From Parapusillimonas granuli (GTDB lineage Bacteria; Pseudomonadota; Gammaproteobacteria; Burkholderiales; Burkholderiaceae_B): a stretch of 64,000 nucleotides of DNA. The notes under the pieces are model-generated. The model made no database searches. It was given only the letters and a program-made list of their open reading frames with translations, and was not told the DNA's origin. This document shows positions 33,754 to 41,048 of the stretch, piece by piece. The stretch is taken from assembly GCF_013416525.1 (NCBI RefSeq), contig NZ_JACCEM010000007.1, forward strand, positions 186,001 to 250,000, in the 5' to 3' direction. Made by a program: the position numbers and the translations under genes. Positions within the stretch are counted from its first letter, which is position 1, and each line of letters begins with the position of its first letter.

Positions 33754-35392
33754 GGCCACCGCCGGCGGGGTCGTCCAGGAAGTCCTGGTCAAGGTGGGCG
33801 ACAAGGTCGCCGAAGGCACGGCCATCGTCCGCATCGAGGCCGCGCAGGGCGCGGACCAGCCGGGCGCGAAGCCGGCGCAAGCCGCCGCCGAAAAGCCGCA
33901 ATCCGCGCCCGCCGCGGAACGCGCCGCGCCGGCACAGGCCGCGGCCGCTCCCGCGGCGGCCGCCTATGCCGGTCCGTCCGACGCCGAGTTCGACGTCCTG
34001 GTGCTGGGCGCCGGCCCGGGCGGCTACTCGGCCGCCTTCCGCGCCGCCGACCTGGGCTTGTCCGTGGCGCTCGTCGAGCGCTATGGCACGCTGGGCGGCG
34101 TATGCCTGAACGTGGGCTGCATACCGTCCAAGGCGCTGCTGCATACCGTGGCGGTGCTCGAAGAAGCCCGCTCGCTGTCTGCGCACGGCATCAGCTTCGG
34201 CGAGCCGAAAATCGACCTGGACGGCGTGCGCGCCTACAAGGACGGCGTGGTGGCCAAGCTCACCGGGGGCCTGGCCGGCATGGCCAAGGCGCGCAAGGTC
34301 AAGGTGCTGAACGGGGTCGGCGCCTTCGTCGACCCCCACCACCTCGCGGTGGCCGGCGCCGACGGCGCCACCACCACCGTGAAGTTCAAGTCCGCCATCA
34401 TCGCCGCGGGCAGCCAGTCGGTGAAGCTGCCGTTCCTGCCGGACGACCCCCGCATCGTGGACTCCACCGGCGCGCTGCAGCTGGCGTCCATCCCCAAGAA
34501 AATGCTCATCATCGGCGGCGGCATCATCGGCCTGGAAATGGGCACGGTGTATTCCGCCCTGGGCGCCCGGCTCGACGTCGTCGAGATGCTGACGGGCCTG
34601 ATGCAGGGCGCGGACCGCGACATGGTCAAGGTCTGGGAGAAAATGAACGCCTCGCGCTTCGACCGCGTCATGCTCGAAACCCGGACCGTGGCCGCGGAAG
34701 CCCGCGACGACGGCATCTGGGTCACCTTCGAGGGCAAGAACGCGCCCCGGGAAGCGCAGCGCTACGACCTGGTGCTGCAGGCCGTGGGCCGTTCGCCCAA
34801 CGGCAAGAAGATCGCCGCCGACAAGGCGGGGGTCGCCGTCACCGACCGCGGCTTCATCGAGGTCGACAAGCAGATGCGCACCAACGTGCCGCACATCTTC
34901 GCCATCGGCGACATCGTCGGCCAGCCCATGCTGGCGCACAAGGCGGTGCATGAGGGCCACGTGGCCGCCGAAGTGATCGCGGGGCAGAAGAGCTTCTTCG
35001 ACGCGCGCGTCATCCCGTCGGTGTCGTACACGGATCCCGAGGTCGCCTGGGTCGGCCTGACCGAAGACGAAGCCAGGAAAGAGGGCATCGCGGTCACCAA
35101 GGGCCTGTTCCCCTGGGCCGCGTCGGGGCGCGCCATCGCCAACGGGCGCGACGAGGGCTACACCAAGCTGCTGTTCGATGCCGAGACCCACCGCGTGCTG
35201 GGCGGCGGCATCGTCGGCACGCATGCCGGCGACCTGATCAGCGAGGTCGCATTGGCCATCGAAATGGGCGCCGACGCGGTGGACATCGGCAAGACCATAC
35301 ACCCGCACCCCACGCTGGGGGAATCCGTGGGCATGGCGGCCGAGGTCGCGGAAGGCAGCTGCACCGATCTGCCGCCCGCCAGGCGCAAGTAA
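33608..35392 (+). CDS. lpdA: Dihydrolipoyl dehydrogenase (E3) with N-terminal lipoyl domain
   Basis: A 594-residue E3 that reoxidises dihydrolipoamide with NAD. Residues 2-75 form a lipoyl domain ([20 protein letters not shown], lipoyl Lys in VESDKASME), joined by an Ala/Pro linker to a standard E3. The latter has the FAD motif GAGPGGYSAAFRAADLG, redox pair CLNVGC, NAD motif IGGGIIGLEMG and the C-terminal HPHPTLGES with the catalytic His. Lipoyl-bearing E3 subunits are known in Neisseria and Cupriavidus. It lies 8 bases after aceF; a strong terminator follows the stop. Confidence 0.96.
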   Translation: MSATELKVPDIGDFKEVEVIEVLVAKGDTVQAEQSLITVESDKASMEIPATAGGVVQEVLVKVGDKVAEGTAIVRIEAAQGADQPGAKPAQAAAEKPQSAPAAERAAPAQAAAAPAAAAYAGPSDAEFDVLVLGAGPGGYSAAFRAADLGLSVALVERYGTLGGVCLNVGCIPSKALLHTVAVLEEARSLSAHGISFGEPKIDLDGVRAYKDGVVAKLTGGLAGMAKARKVKVLNGVGAFVDPHHLAVAGADGATTTVKFKSAIIAAGSQSVKLPFLPDDPRIVDSTGALQLASIPKKMLIIGGGIIGLEMGTVYSALGARLDVVEMLTGLMQGADRDMVKVWEKMNASRFDRVMLETRTVAAEARDDGIWVTFEGKNAPREAQRYDLVLQAVGRSPNGKKIAADKAGVAVTDRGFIEVDKQMRTNVPHIFAIGDIVGQPMLAHKAVHEGHVAAEVIAGQKSFFDARVIPSVSYTDPEVAWVGLTEDEARKEGIAVTKGLFPWAASGRAIANGRDEGYTKLLFDAETHRVLGGGIVGTHAGDLISEVALAIEMGADAVDIGKTIHPHPTLGESVGMAAEVAEGSCTDLPPARRK

Positions 35393-35430
35393 AAAGCGCA
35401 CCCCGGGCGCGGGCAAGCGCCGTCCCCGCG

Positions 35431-35469
35431 GCGGCAGGTGCTAATATCGGCACCTGCCGCCCGTTTTTT
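35431..35469 (+). terminator. Rho-independent terminator after the pyruvate dehydrogenase operon
   Basis: GCGGCAGGTGC (35431-35441) pairs perfectly with GCACCTGCCGC (35450-35460), followed by CCG and six T residues (35464-35469). The loop contains TAATAT, a -10-like hexamer, and the folC ATG is only 17 bases after the T-tract. Confidence 0.9.
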
Positions 35470-35486
35470 CCACAGAAGCATTCATC

Positions 35487-36905
35487 ATGTCCAGTCTTGT
35501 ACCCAACGAGTCTTCCGGTTTGCAGGAATGGCTCGGCTATCTTGAAACCCTGCACCACCGCGCCATCGATCTCGGGCTGGATAGAATAAAAAAGGTGGCC
35601 GGCAAGCTGGGGCTGCGGCTGCCGTTCGTGAAGATCACGGTCGGCGGCACCAACGGCAAGGGCTCCACCTGCGCCATGCTCGAAGCCATCCTGCTCGCGG
35701 CCGGCTACAAGGTCGGCATGTACACCTCGCCGCACCTCATCGATTTCAACGAACGCATACGCTTGAACGGCGAGATGGCCGGCGACGACCGGATCGTCAG
35801 CCAGTTCCGGGTCATCGAGGCCGCCAGGGGCGACATCAGCCTGAGCTATTTCGAATACACCACGCTGGCGGCCCTGATGCTGTTCGAAGAACAGCGCATC
35901 GACGTCGCGGTGCTGGAGGTGGGGCTGGGCGGCCGGCTGGACGCCGTCAACCTGGTCGACACCGACTGCGCGGTCATCACCAGCGTCGACCTCGACCACA
36001 CGGCCTACCTGGGCGACACGCGCGAGAAGATCGGCTGGGAAAAAGCCCATATCTTCCGGCCCGGCAAGCCCGCCATCTGCGCCGACCCCATGCCGCCCGG
36101 CACCGTCATCGAGTACGCGCGGGAAATCGGCGCCGACCTCTGGCTGTTCGGGAAGGACTTCAACTATTCGGGCGACCGCCAGCAATGGGCGTACGGCGGG
36201 CGCAGCCAGCGGCGCAGCGGCCTGGCCTATCCCGCCTTGCGGGGCGCCAACCAGCTGCTCAACGCGTCCGCCGCGCTGGCCGCGCTGGAAGCGCTGCGGC
36301 CGCGGCTCGCGGTGCCGCAGCAGGCGGTGCGCATCGGCCTGGCGCAGGTCGCCTTGCCGGGCCGCCTGCAGATACTGCCGGGCACGCCCACCATCATCCT
36401 GGACGTGGCCCACAACCCCCATGCCGCCGCCGCGCTGGGGCAGAACCTGGACAACATGGGGTATTTTCCGCATACGCACGCGGTCGTGGGCATGCTCAAC
36501 GACAAGGACATGAGCAGCGTCATCGCCAAGCTGGCCAACCGGGTGGACCGCTGGTATTGCGCCGGGCTGGAAGGGCCGCGCGGCACTCCGGGCGCGGACC
36601 TTGCCGCCGTGGTGCGCAAGGCGGTCCACGGCGTGACGGGCAAGGAAACCCTCGAACAGGCCAGCGTCGAAGTCAAGCGCATCGCCGATCCGTCCCAGGA
36701 CGCGCCCGCCGGCCGGCCCGGCGTCAAGCCGGCCGCGCGCCCGGCGGTCAGCGCCGACGCCGTCATCGTTTCGAGTTTTGATAATCCGGTACAAGCGTTT
36801 ACAGAGGCCCGGAAACAGGCATCCGAGAATGATAGAATTCTCGTGTTCGGATCTTTTTCGACTGTCGGGCCCGTACTGCAGCATCTGGGGCGGCAGGTCA
36901 CGTAG
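35487..36905 (+). CDS. folC: Dihydrofolate synthase / folylpolyglutamate synthase
   Basis: A 472-residue Mur-ligase-family enzyme that adds glutamate to dihydropteroate and extends the polyglutamate tail of folates. The ATP loop VGGTNGKGST is at residues 52-61, with YTSPHL, the GLGGRLDAVN and DLDHTAYLG motifs, and DVAHNPHAA further on. A low-complexity Pro/Ala stretch (about 400-415) sits in the C-terminal domain and makes it longer than E. coli FolC (422). In E. coli folC is likewise near dedD, cvpA and purF, the same neighbours as here. Confidence 0.95.
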   Translation: MSSLVPNESSGLQEWLGYLETLHHRAIDLGLDRIKKVAGKLGLRLPFVKITVGGTNGKGSTCAMLEAILLAAGYKVGMYTSPHLIDFNERIRLNGEMAGDDRIVSQFRVIEAARGDISLSYFEYTTLAALMLFEEQRIDVAVLEVGLGGRLDAVNLVDTDCAVITSVDLDHTAYLGDTREKIGWEKAHIFRPGKPAICADPMPPGTVIEYAREIGADLWLFGKDFNYSGDRQQWAYGGRSQRRSGLAYPALRGANQLLNASAALAALEALRPRLAVPQQAVRIGLAQVALPGRLQILPGTPTIILDVAHNPHAAAALGQNLDNMGYFPHTHAVVGMLNDKDMSSVIAKLANRVDRWYCAGLEGPRGTPGADLAAVVRKAVHGVTGKETLEQASVEVKRIADPSQDAPAGRPGVKPAARPAVSADAVIVSSFDNPVQAFTEARKQASENDRILVFGSFSTVGPVLQHLGRQVT

Positions 36906-36954
36906 TACAAGCCCGCCCGGCGGCCGCTTGTTTACCAGATAGGTTTTTTGCTCC

Positions 36955-37755
36955 ATGGGATTGTTTTCTCGCAACGAATCCGCTCCGGCGTCGGGGCGGC
37001 GTTCGTCTCTTTCCAGTGAAGCCCAGGTCAACGAACTTCGCGGCCGGGCCCGCCGCCGCCTGATCGGCGCCCTGGTGCTGGTGCTGGCGGCGGTCATCAT
37101 CGTTCCCATGCTGTTCGACTCCAACGAACCCGCCGAACAGACCGCGGGGCCCCTGGTCGTGCCGGCCATCGTCGCGCCGGGCGAAGGCGCGATGGCCCTG
37201 GCGCCGCCGCCGGCCAACCCGGGCGCTGCGGGCACCATCAGCCAGTCGCCCGAACCCGCCCAGCCCGCCGCCGATCCCGCCGCAAGCTCCACAGGCACCG
37301 ACGTGGCCACGGCCCAGCCCGCCGTGCCGCCCGCGGCCGAAACGCCGGCCCAGCAAGCCGCCAAGCCCGAACCCGCCGCCGACCACAAGCCGGCCAGGAA
37401 GGAAGAGCCCAAGCCCAGGGAGCCCAAGCCGGCGGTCGAACGCACCGACGACGGCTCGGTGGCGATCGCGCTGCTCGAAGGCCGCACGCCGGCCGCACGC
37501 GCCCCGGCGCCTTCCGGTTCGGGCAACTACATACTCCAGATCGCCGCCTACACCAGCGACAAAGACGCGCAAGTCCGCCGCGACCGCCTGGTTTCCGCGG
37601 GGGTCACCAACGCCTACGTGGAAAACGCGACGTCCGGCGGCAAGCCTACCTACCGCCTGCGCGTCGGCCCCTTCCCCACGCGCGATGCCGCCCAGGCCGC
37701 CCAGGCGCGATTGAGGGCGCTGGGCTACGACAACGGCTTCATCTCCACTAAGTGA
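36955..37755 (+). CDS. SPOR-domain membrane protein (DedD/FtsN-like)
   Basis: A 266-residue bitopic protein. A short cytoplasmic, basic N-terminus is followed by one transmembrane helix at about residues 36-53 (LIGALVLVLAAVIIVPML). A long Pro/Ala-rich periplasmic linker leads to a C-terminal SPOR domain (about 188-265, YILQIAAYTSDKDAQVRRDRL...YRLRVGPFPTRDAAQ). SPOR domains bind septal, denuded peptidoglycan, so a role at the division site is expected. Its position between folC and cvpA is that of E. coli dedD. It overlaps cvpA by GTGA. Confidence 0.9.
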   Translation: MGLFSRNESAPASGRRSSLSSEAQVNELRGRARRRLIGALVLVLAAVIIVPMLFDSNEPAEQTAGPLVVPAIVAPGEGAMALAPPPANPGAAGTISQSPEPAQPAADPAASSTGTDVATAQPAVPPAAETPAQQAAKPEPAADHKPARKEEPKPREPKPAVERTDDGSVAIALLEGRTPAARAPAPSGSGNYILQIAAYTSDKDAQVRRDRLVSAGVTNAYVENATSGGKPTYRLRVGPFPTRDAAQAAQARLRALGYDNGFISTK

Positions 37756-38240
37756 CCAGCTTCGACTATCTCGTCCTGGCCATCCTGGCTTTCTCGGCCC
37801 TGCTCGGGCTGCTGCGCGGCCTGGTCAAGGAAGTCCTTTCGCTCATCGCCTACGTCGTCGCCTTCCTGGCGGCCGTCTGGTGGGGGCCGCTGATGTCGGC
37901 CTGGCTGACCGCCTGGGTCGACAACGCATTGTTGCGCACCGCCGCCGCCTACGGGCTGGTCTTCATCGTAGTGCTGCTGCTGGTGGGGCTCGTCAACGTC
38001 ACCCTGGCCACCCTGATCCGCAAGACCGGGCTGACGCCCGCCGATCATGGGCTGGGCGCTTTGTTCGGCCTGCTGCGCGGCACGGTCTTCGTGCTGCTGC
38101 TGGTGGTGCTGGCCGGCTATACCGATCTGCCCAAGGAACCCTGGTGGCAGGACGCCCGGCTTTCCCGCAGCGCCATCCAGGGGGTGCAGCAGATCAAGCT
38201 GCTGCTGCCGCCGTCGCTTGCATCGTGGTTACCGTATTGA
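37752..38240 (+). CDS. cvpA: CvpA family membrane protein
   Basis: A 162-residue inner-membrane protein with four hydrophobic segments and the family features FDYLVLAILAFSALLGLLRGLVKEVLSL at the N-terminus and a conserved Asn/Gly-rich second half. CvpA is needed for colicin V export in E. coli and for envelope homeostasis; the precise activity is unknown. The start is a GTG overlapping the stop of the SPOR gene (GTGA). purF follows after 20 bases, as in E. coli. Confidence 0.92.
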   Translation: MTSFDYLVLAILAFSALLGLLRGLVKEVLSLIAYVVAFLAAVWWGPLMSAWLTAWVDNALLRTAAAYGLVFIVVLLLVGLVNVTLATLIRKTGLTPADHGLGALFGLLRGTVFVLLLVVLAGYTDLPKEPWWQDARLSRSAIQGVQQIKLLLPPSLASWLPY

Positions 38241-38260
38241 TATTCACAGGAATATAGAAA

Positions 38261-39760
38261 ATGTGTGGAATAGTGGGGGTGGCGGGCCGCAGCCCCGTGA
38301 ACCAGTTGATCTACGACAGCCTGCTGCTGCTGCAGCATCGCGGGCAGGACGCCGCCGGCATCTCGACGTCGCACGATCAGTTTTTCAACATGCACAAGGC
38401 CCATGGGCTGGTGCGCGACGTCTTCCGTACCAGGAACATGCGTTCGCTGCCGGGCAACAGCGGGCTGGGGCAGGTGCGCTATCCCACCGCCGGCTCCAGC
38501 GACAGCGTCGACGAGGCCCAGCCTTTCTACGTGAACGCGCCGTTCGGCATCACCTTCGTGCACAACGGCAACCTGACCAATTGGCGGGAATTGCGCGAAG
38601 CGCTGTTCCGCGTGGATCGGCGCCACATCAACACGAATTCCGATTCGGAAGTGCTGCTGAACGTATTCGCCCACGAGGTGCAGCTGGCCTCCAGCGGCGG
38701 CTCGCTGGACGACGACGCCATTTTCAAGGCTGTGTCCTCGGTGCATCGCCGCGCCAAGGGCGCATATGCCGTCATCGCGCAGATCGCGAACTACGGGATG
38801 GTGGCGTTCCGCGACCCCTACGGGATCCGGCCGCTGTGCCTGGGCTCGGTCGAGACGGAGCAGGGCACGGAATGGATGGTGGCTTCGGAGTCCGTGGCGC
38901 TGACCGGCTGCGGGTTCTCGCTGGTGCGCGACATCGAGCCGGGCGAGGCGATCTTCATCGACCTGGACGGCAGGCTCAGCAGCAGGCAATGCGCGACGGA
39001 TCCGGTGCTGACGCCCTGCGTGTTCGAATATGTGTATTTCGCCAGGCCGGATTCGGTGATGGACGGGGTTTCCATCTACGATGCGCGCCTGAACATGGGG
39101 GAATACCTGGCGGACAATGTGGCCAAGTCGCTGCGCCTGGGCGACATCGACGTCGTGATGCCGATTCCGGATTCCTCCCGCCCTTCGGCGATGCAACTGG
39201 CGGCAAAGCTCAATCTCGGCTACCGCGAGGGGTTCATCAAGAATCGCTATGTCGGGCGCACGTTCATCATGCCGGGGCAGGCGGTGCGCAAGAAGTCGGT
39301 GCGGCAGAAGCTGAGCGCGATCGATATGGAGTTCCGGGGCAAGAATGTGCTGCTGGTGGACGATTCCATCGTCCGGGGCACGACGAGCCGGGAGATCGTG
39401 GACATGGCCCGGGCGGCGGGCGCGAACAAGGTCTATTTCGCCTCGGCGGCGCCCGCGGTGCGGTTCCCGAATGTCTATGGAATCGACATGCCCACGCAGG
39501 CGGAATTGATCGCCTATGGGCGTGATACGGCGCAGGTGAGCCGGGAGATCGGGGCGGACGGGCTGGTGTACCAGGAGCTGGCGGATCTGGAGCAGTCGAT
39601 CCGCGACCGGAATGCGGCGATGGCGCAGTTCGAGTCGTCGTGCTTCAACGGCCATTATGTGACGGGAGACATCGACGCGGCCTATCTGGAGCAGTTGAGC
39701 CTGACCCGCGGCGTACGCGCGGCGGCGGGCGAGATGTCGACCAGCAGCTCGCCGGAGTGA
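38261..39760 (+). CDS. purF: Amidophosphoribosyltransferase
   Basis: A 499-residue enzyme that makes 5-phosphoribosylamine from PRPP and glutamine, the first committed step of purine synthesis. The catalytic Cys2 of the Ntn glutaminase domain is in MCGIVGVAG. The PRPP-binding loop [14 protein letters not shown] is at residues 363-376. The adjoining NRYVGRTFI segment belongs to the ammonia channel. AGGAA lies 12 bases before the ATG. It is the last gene of folC-SPOR-cvpA-purF. Confidence 0.97.
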   Translation: MCGIVGVAGRSPVNQLIYDSLLLLQHRGQDAAGISTSHDQFFNMHKAHGLVRDVFRTRNMRSLPGNSGLGQVRYPTAGSSDSVDEAQPFYVNAPFGITFVHNGNLTNWRELREALFRVDRRHINTNSDSEVLLNVFAHEVQLASSGGSLDDDAIFKAVSSVHRRAKGAYAVIAQIANYGMVAFRDPYGIRPLCLGSVETEQGTEWMVASESVALTGCGFSLVRDIEPGEAIFIDLDGRLSSRQCATDPVLTPCVFEYVYFARPDSVMDGVSIYDARLNMGEYLADNVAKSLRLGDIDVVMPIPDSSRPSAMQLAAKLNLGYREGFIKNRYVGRTFIMPGQAVRKKSVRQKLSAIDMEFRGKNVLLVDDSIVRGTTSREIVDMARAAGANKVYFASAAPAVRFPNVYGIDMPTQAELIAYGRDTAQVSREIGADGLVYQELADLEQSIRDRNAAMAQFESSCFNGHYVTGDIDAAYLEQLSLTRGVRAAAGEMSTSSSPE

Positions 39761-39776
39761 CCGTGGCGGGTTTGGC

Positions 39777-39798
39777 TTGCCCGGCCAAAGCCGGGCAA
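39777..39798. terminator. Convergent hairpin between purF and dsbB
   Basis: TTGCCCGGC (39777-39785) pairs perfectly with GCCGGGCAA (39790-39798) around a CAAA tetraloop, in the 42-base gap between convergent genes. No T-tract follows on either strand; it could act as a 3'-end stabiliser or weak bidirectional terminator. Confidence 0.5.
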
Positions 39799-39802
39799 TA
39801 AC

Positions 39803-40291
39803 CTAACGGCGCCGCCCCGAGCGCCTGGCGGCCGCCATCAGCGCCATCACCGTCAGCAGCGCGAACAAGCCCATGCCCCAGAGCGCGTATTCGACGCCCA
39901 GCAGCTCCACCCGGGCGTCCAGGCACGAGGCAAAAATTCCGAACAGCCAAGGCACCCCGGCGTCCAGGCCCGACGCCACCATGAAACGGTCGGCGAAAGT
40001 CATGTCGCAGGAAAACCGCTGCGCCGCGACCGAGTACTGATACCAGGCCGCCACCATCCCGCCCGCGCCCAGCAGCGCCGCCAGCAGGCCCGCGAACCGG
40101 CGCAGCCCGGGCGCCACGCGCCCGGCGAGCACCCCCAGCCAGCATACCGCCGCGATGGCCAGGAACACCAGGCGCTGCAGCACGCACCAGGCGCAGGGCC
40201 GCATGTCGAACACATGCTGCGAGACGAGCGCCACGGCGACCGCAGCGACGCACAGCACGGCCATGACATGTAGGATTCGGTTGGTCGTCAT
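39803..40291 (-). CDS. dsbB: Disulfide bond formation protein B
   Basis: A 162-residue four-helix inner-membrane quinone reductase that reoxidises DsbA. The first redox pair Cys33/Cys36 is in PCAWCVLQR, and the second pair Cys95/Cys123 lies in the second periplasmic loop. The YQYSVAAQRFSC segment matches the family. Length is near that of E. coli DsbB (176). The neighbouring MarC gene is 42 bases upstream on the same strand. Confidence 0.94.
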   Translation of the reverse strand: MTTNRILHVMAVLCVAAVAVALVSQHVFDMRPCAWCVLQRLVFLAIAAVCWLGVLAGRVAPGLRRFAGLLAALLGAGGMVAAWYQYSVAAQRFSCDMTFADRFMVASGLDAGVPWLFGIFASCLDARVELLGVEYALWGMGLFALLTVMALMAAARRSGRRR

Positions 40292-40333
40292 TTTTTCCTC
40301 TGATTCGATGCAACAGGCCGCGATTCCCGGCCT

Positions 40334-41038
40334 TCACGCGTTGCGGATGGACATGCTGTCGTGGATGATCACCATGATCAGCTCATGGACGCCGTCCCAG
40401 ACGATCTGCACGCCCAGGCACAGCAGGATGAAGGCGGACAGGCGCATCAGCACCGCCGTGCCGTTGGGGCCCAGCTTGTGCAGGAACTGGGCGGCGAAGC
40501 GCAAGCACAGGTATACCACCAGCGCCGCGACGGCGATCGCGGGCAGCGAGCCGGCGAACTTGGACGCGGCGACCAGGCTGCGTTCGTCGTGCAGCGTGGC
40601 GCCGATGGTGATGGCCGCCGACAGCGCGCCCGGCCCGCAGATCATGGGGAAGGTCAGGGGATAGAAGGCCTTGGAGCGGATCTGTTCGAAGGAATAGGCT
40701 TCCGCCATGTCCTGGGCGTGCTTGGCGTCATAATCGGACGCGCCCACCAGGCGCCAGGCGGTGGCGATGACCAGCAGGCCGCCGCCCACGCGCACGACCG
40801 GCAGCGAGATGCCGAAGAAGCCCAGCACCACGTTGCCGCCGAACATGGCGATGGCCAGCATGATGAAGATGTTGACGGCGACGCGCTTGGACAGCTGCGT
40901 GCGCGCGCTGGTGCTCGCGCCTTCGGTCAGGGTCAGGAAAATCGGCGCGACGGCCGGCGGGTTGAGTATGGGCAGCAAGGTGGCCAGCGCGAACAGGAAG
41001 CTGCGGCCGAAGGTGAAGATCAGGTCGTTGAATGCCAT
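40334..41038 (-). CDS. MarC family (UPF0056) integral membrane protein
   Basis: A 234-residue protein with six predicted transmembrane segments. Characteristic features are LLPILNPPAVAPIFLTLT near the N-terminus, the FPMICGPGALSAAITIGA segment and a conserved Gly/Asn-rich final third. MarC proteins were once thought to be antibiotic-resistance proteins; their function remains unclear. The ATG at 41038 gives the family-typical start. The longer frame upstream runs inside glnD and was rejected. glnD ends 10 bases upstream. Confidence 0.9.
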   Translation of the reverse strand: MAFNDLIFTFGRSFLFALATLLPILNPPAVAPIFLTLTEGASTSARTQLSKRVAVNIFIMLAIAMFGGNVVLGFFGISLPVVRVGGGLLVIATAWRLVGASDYDAKHAQDMAEAYSFEQIRSKAFYPLTFPMICGPGALSAAITIGATLHDERSLVAASKFAGSLPAIAVAALVVYLCLRFAAQFLHKLGPNGTAVLMRLSAFILLCLGVQIVWDGVHELIMVIIHDSMSIRNA

Positions 41039-41048
41039 GCGTCCGTCG

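Noticed and set aside
33596-35416. 606-codon minus-strand frame
   Set aside because: Complement of lpdA, whose redox and FAD motifs are complete on the plus strand.
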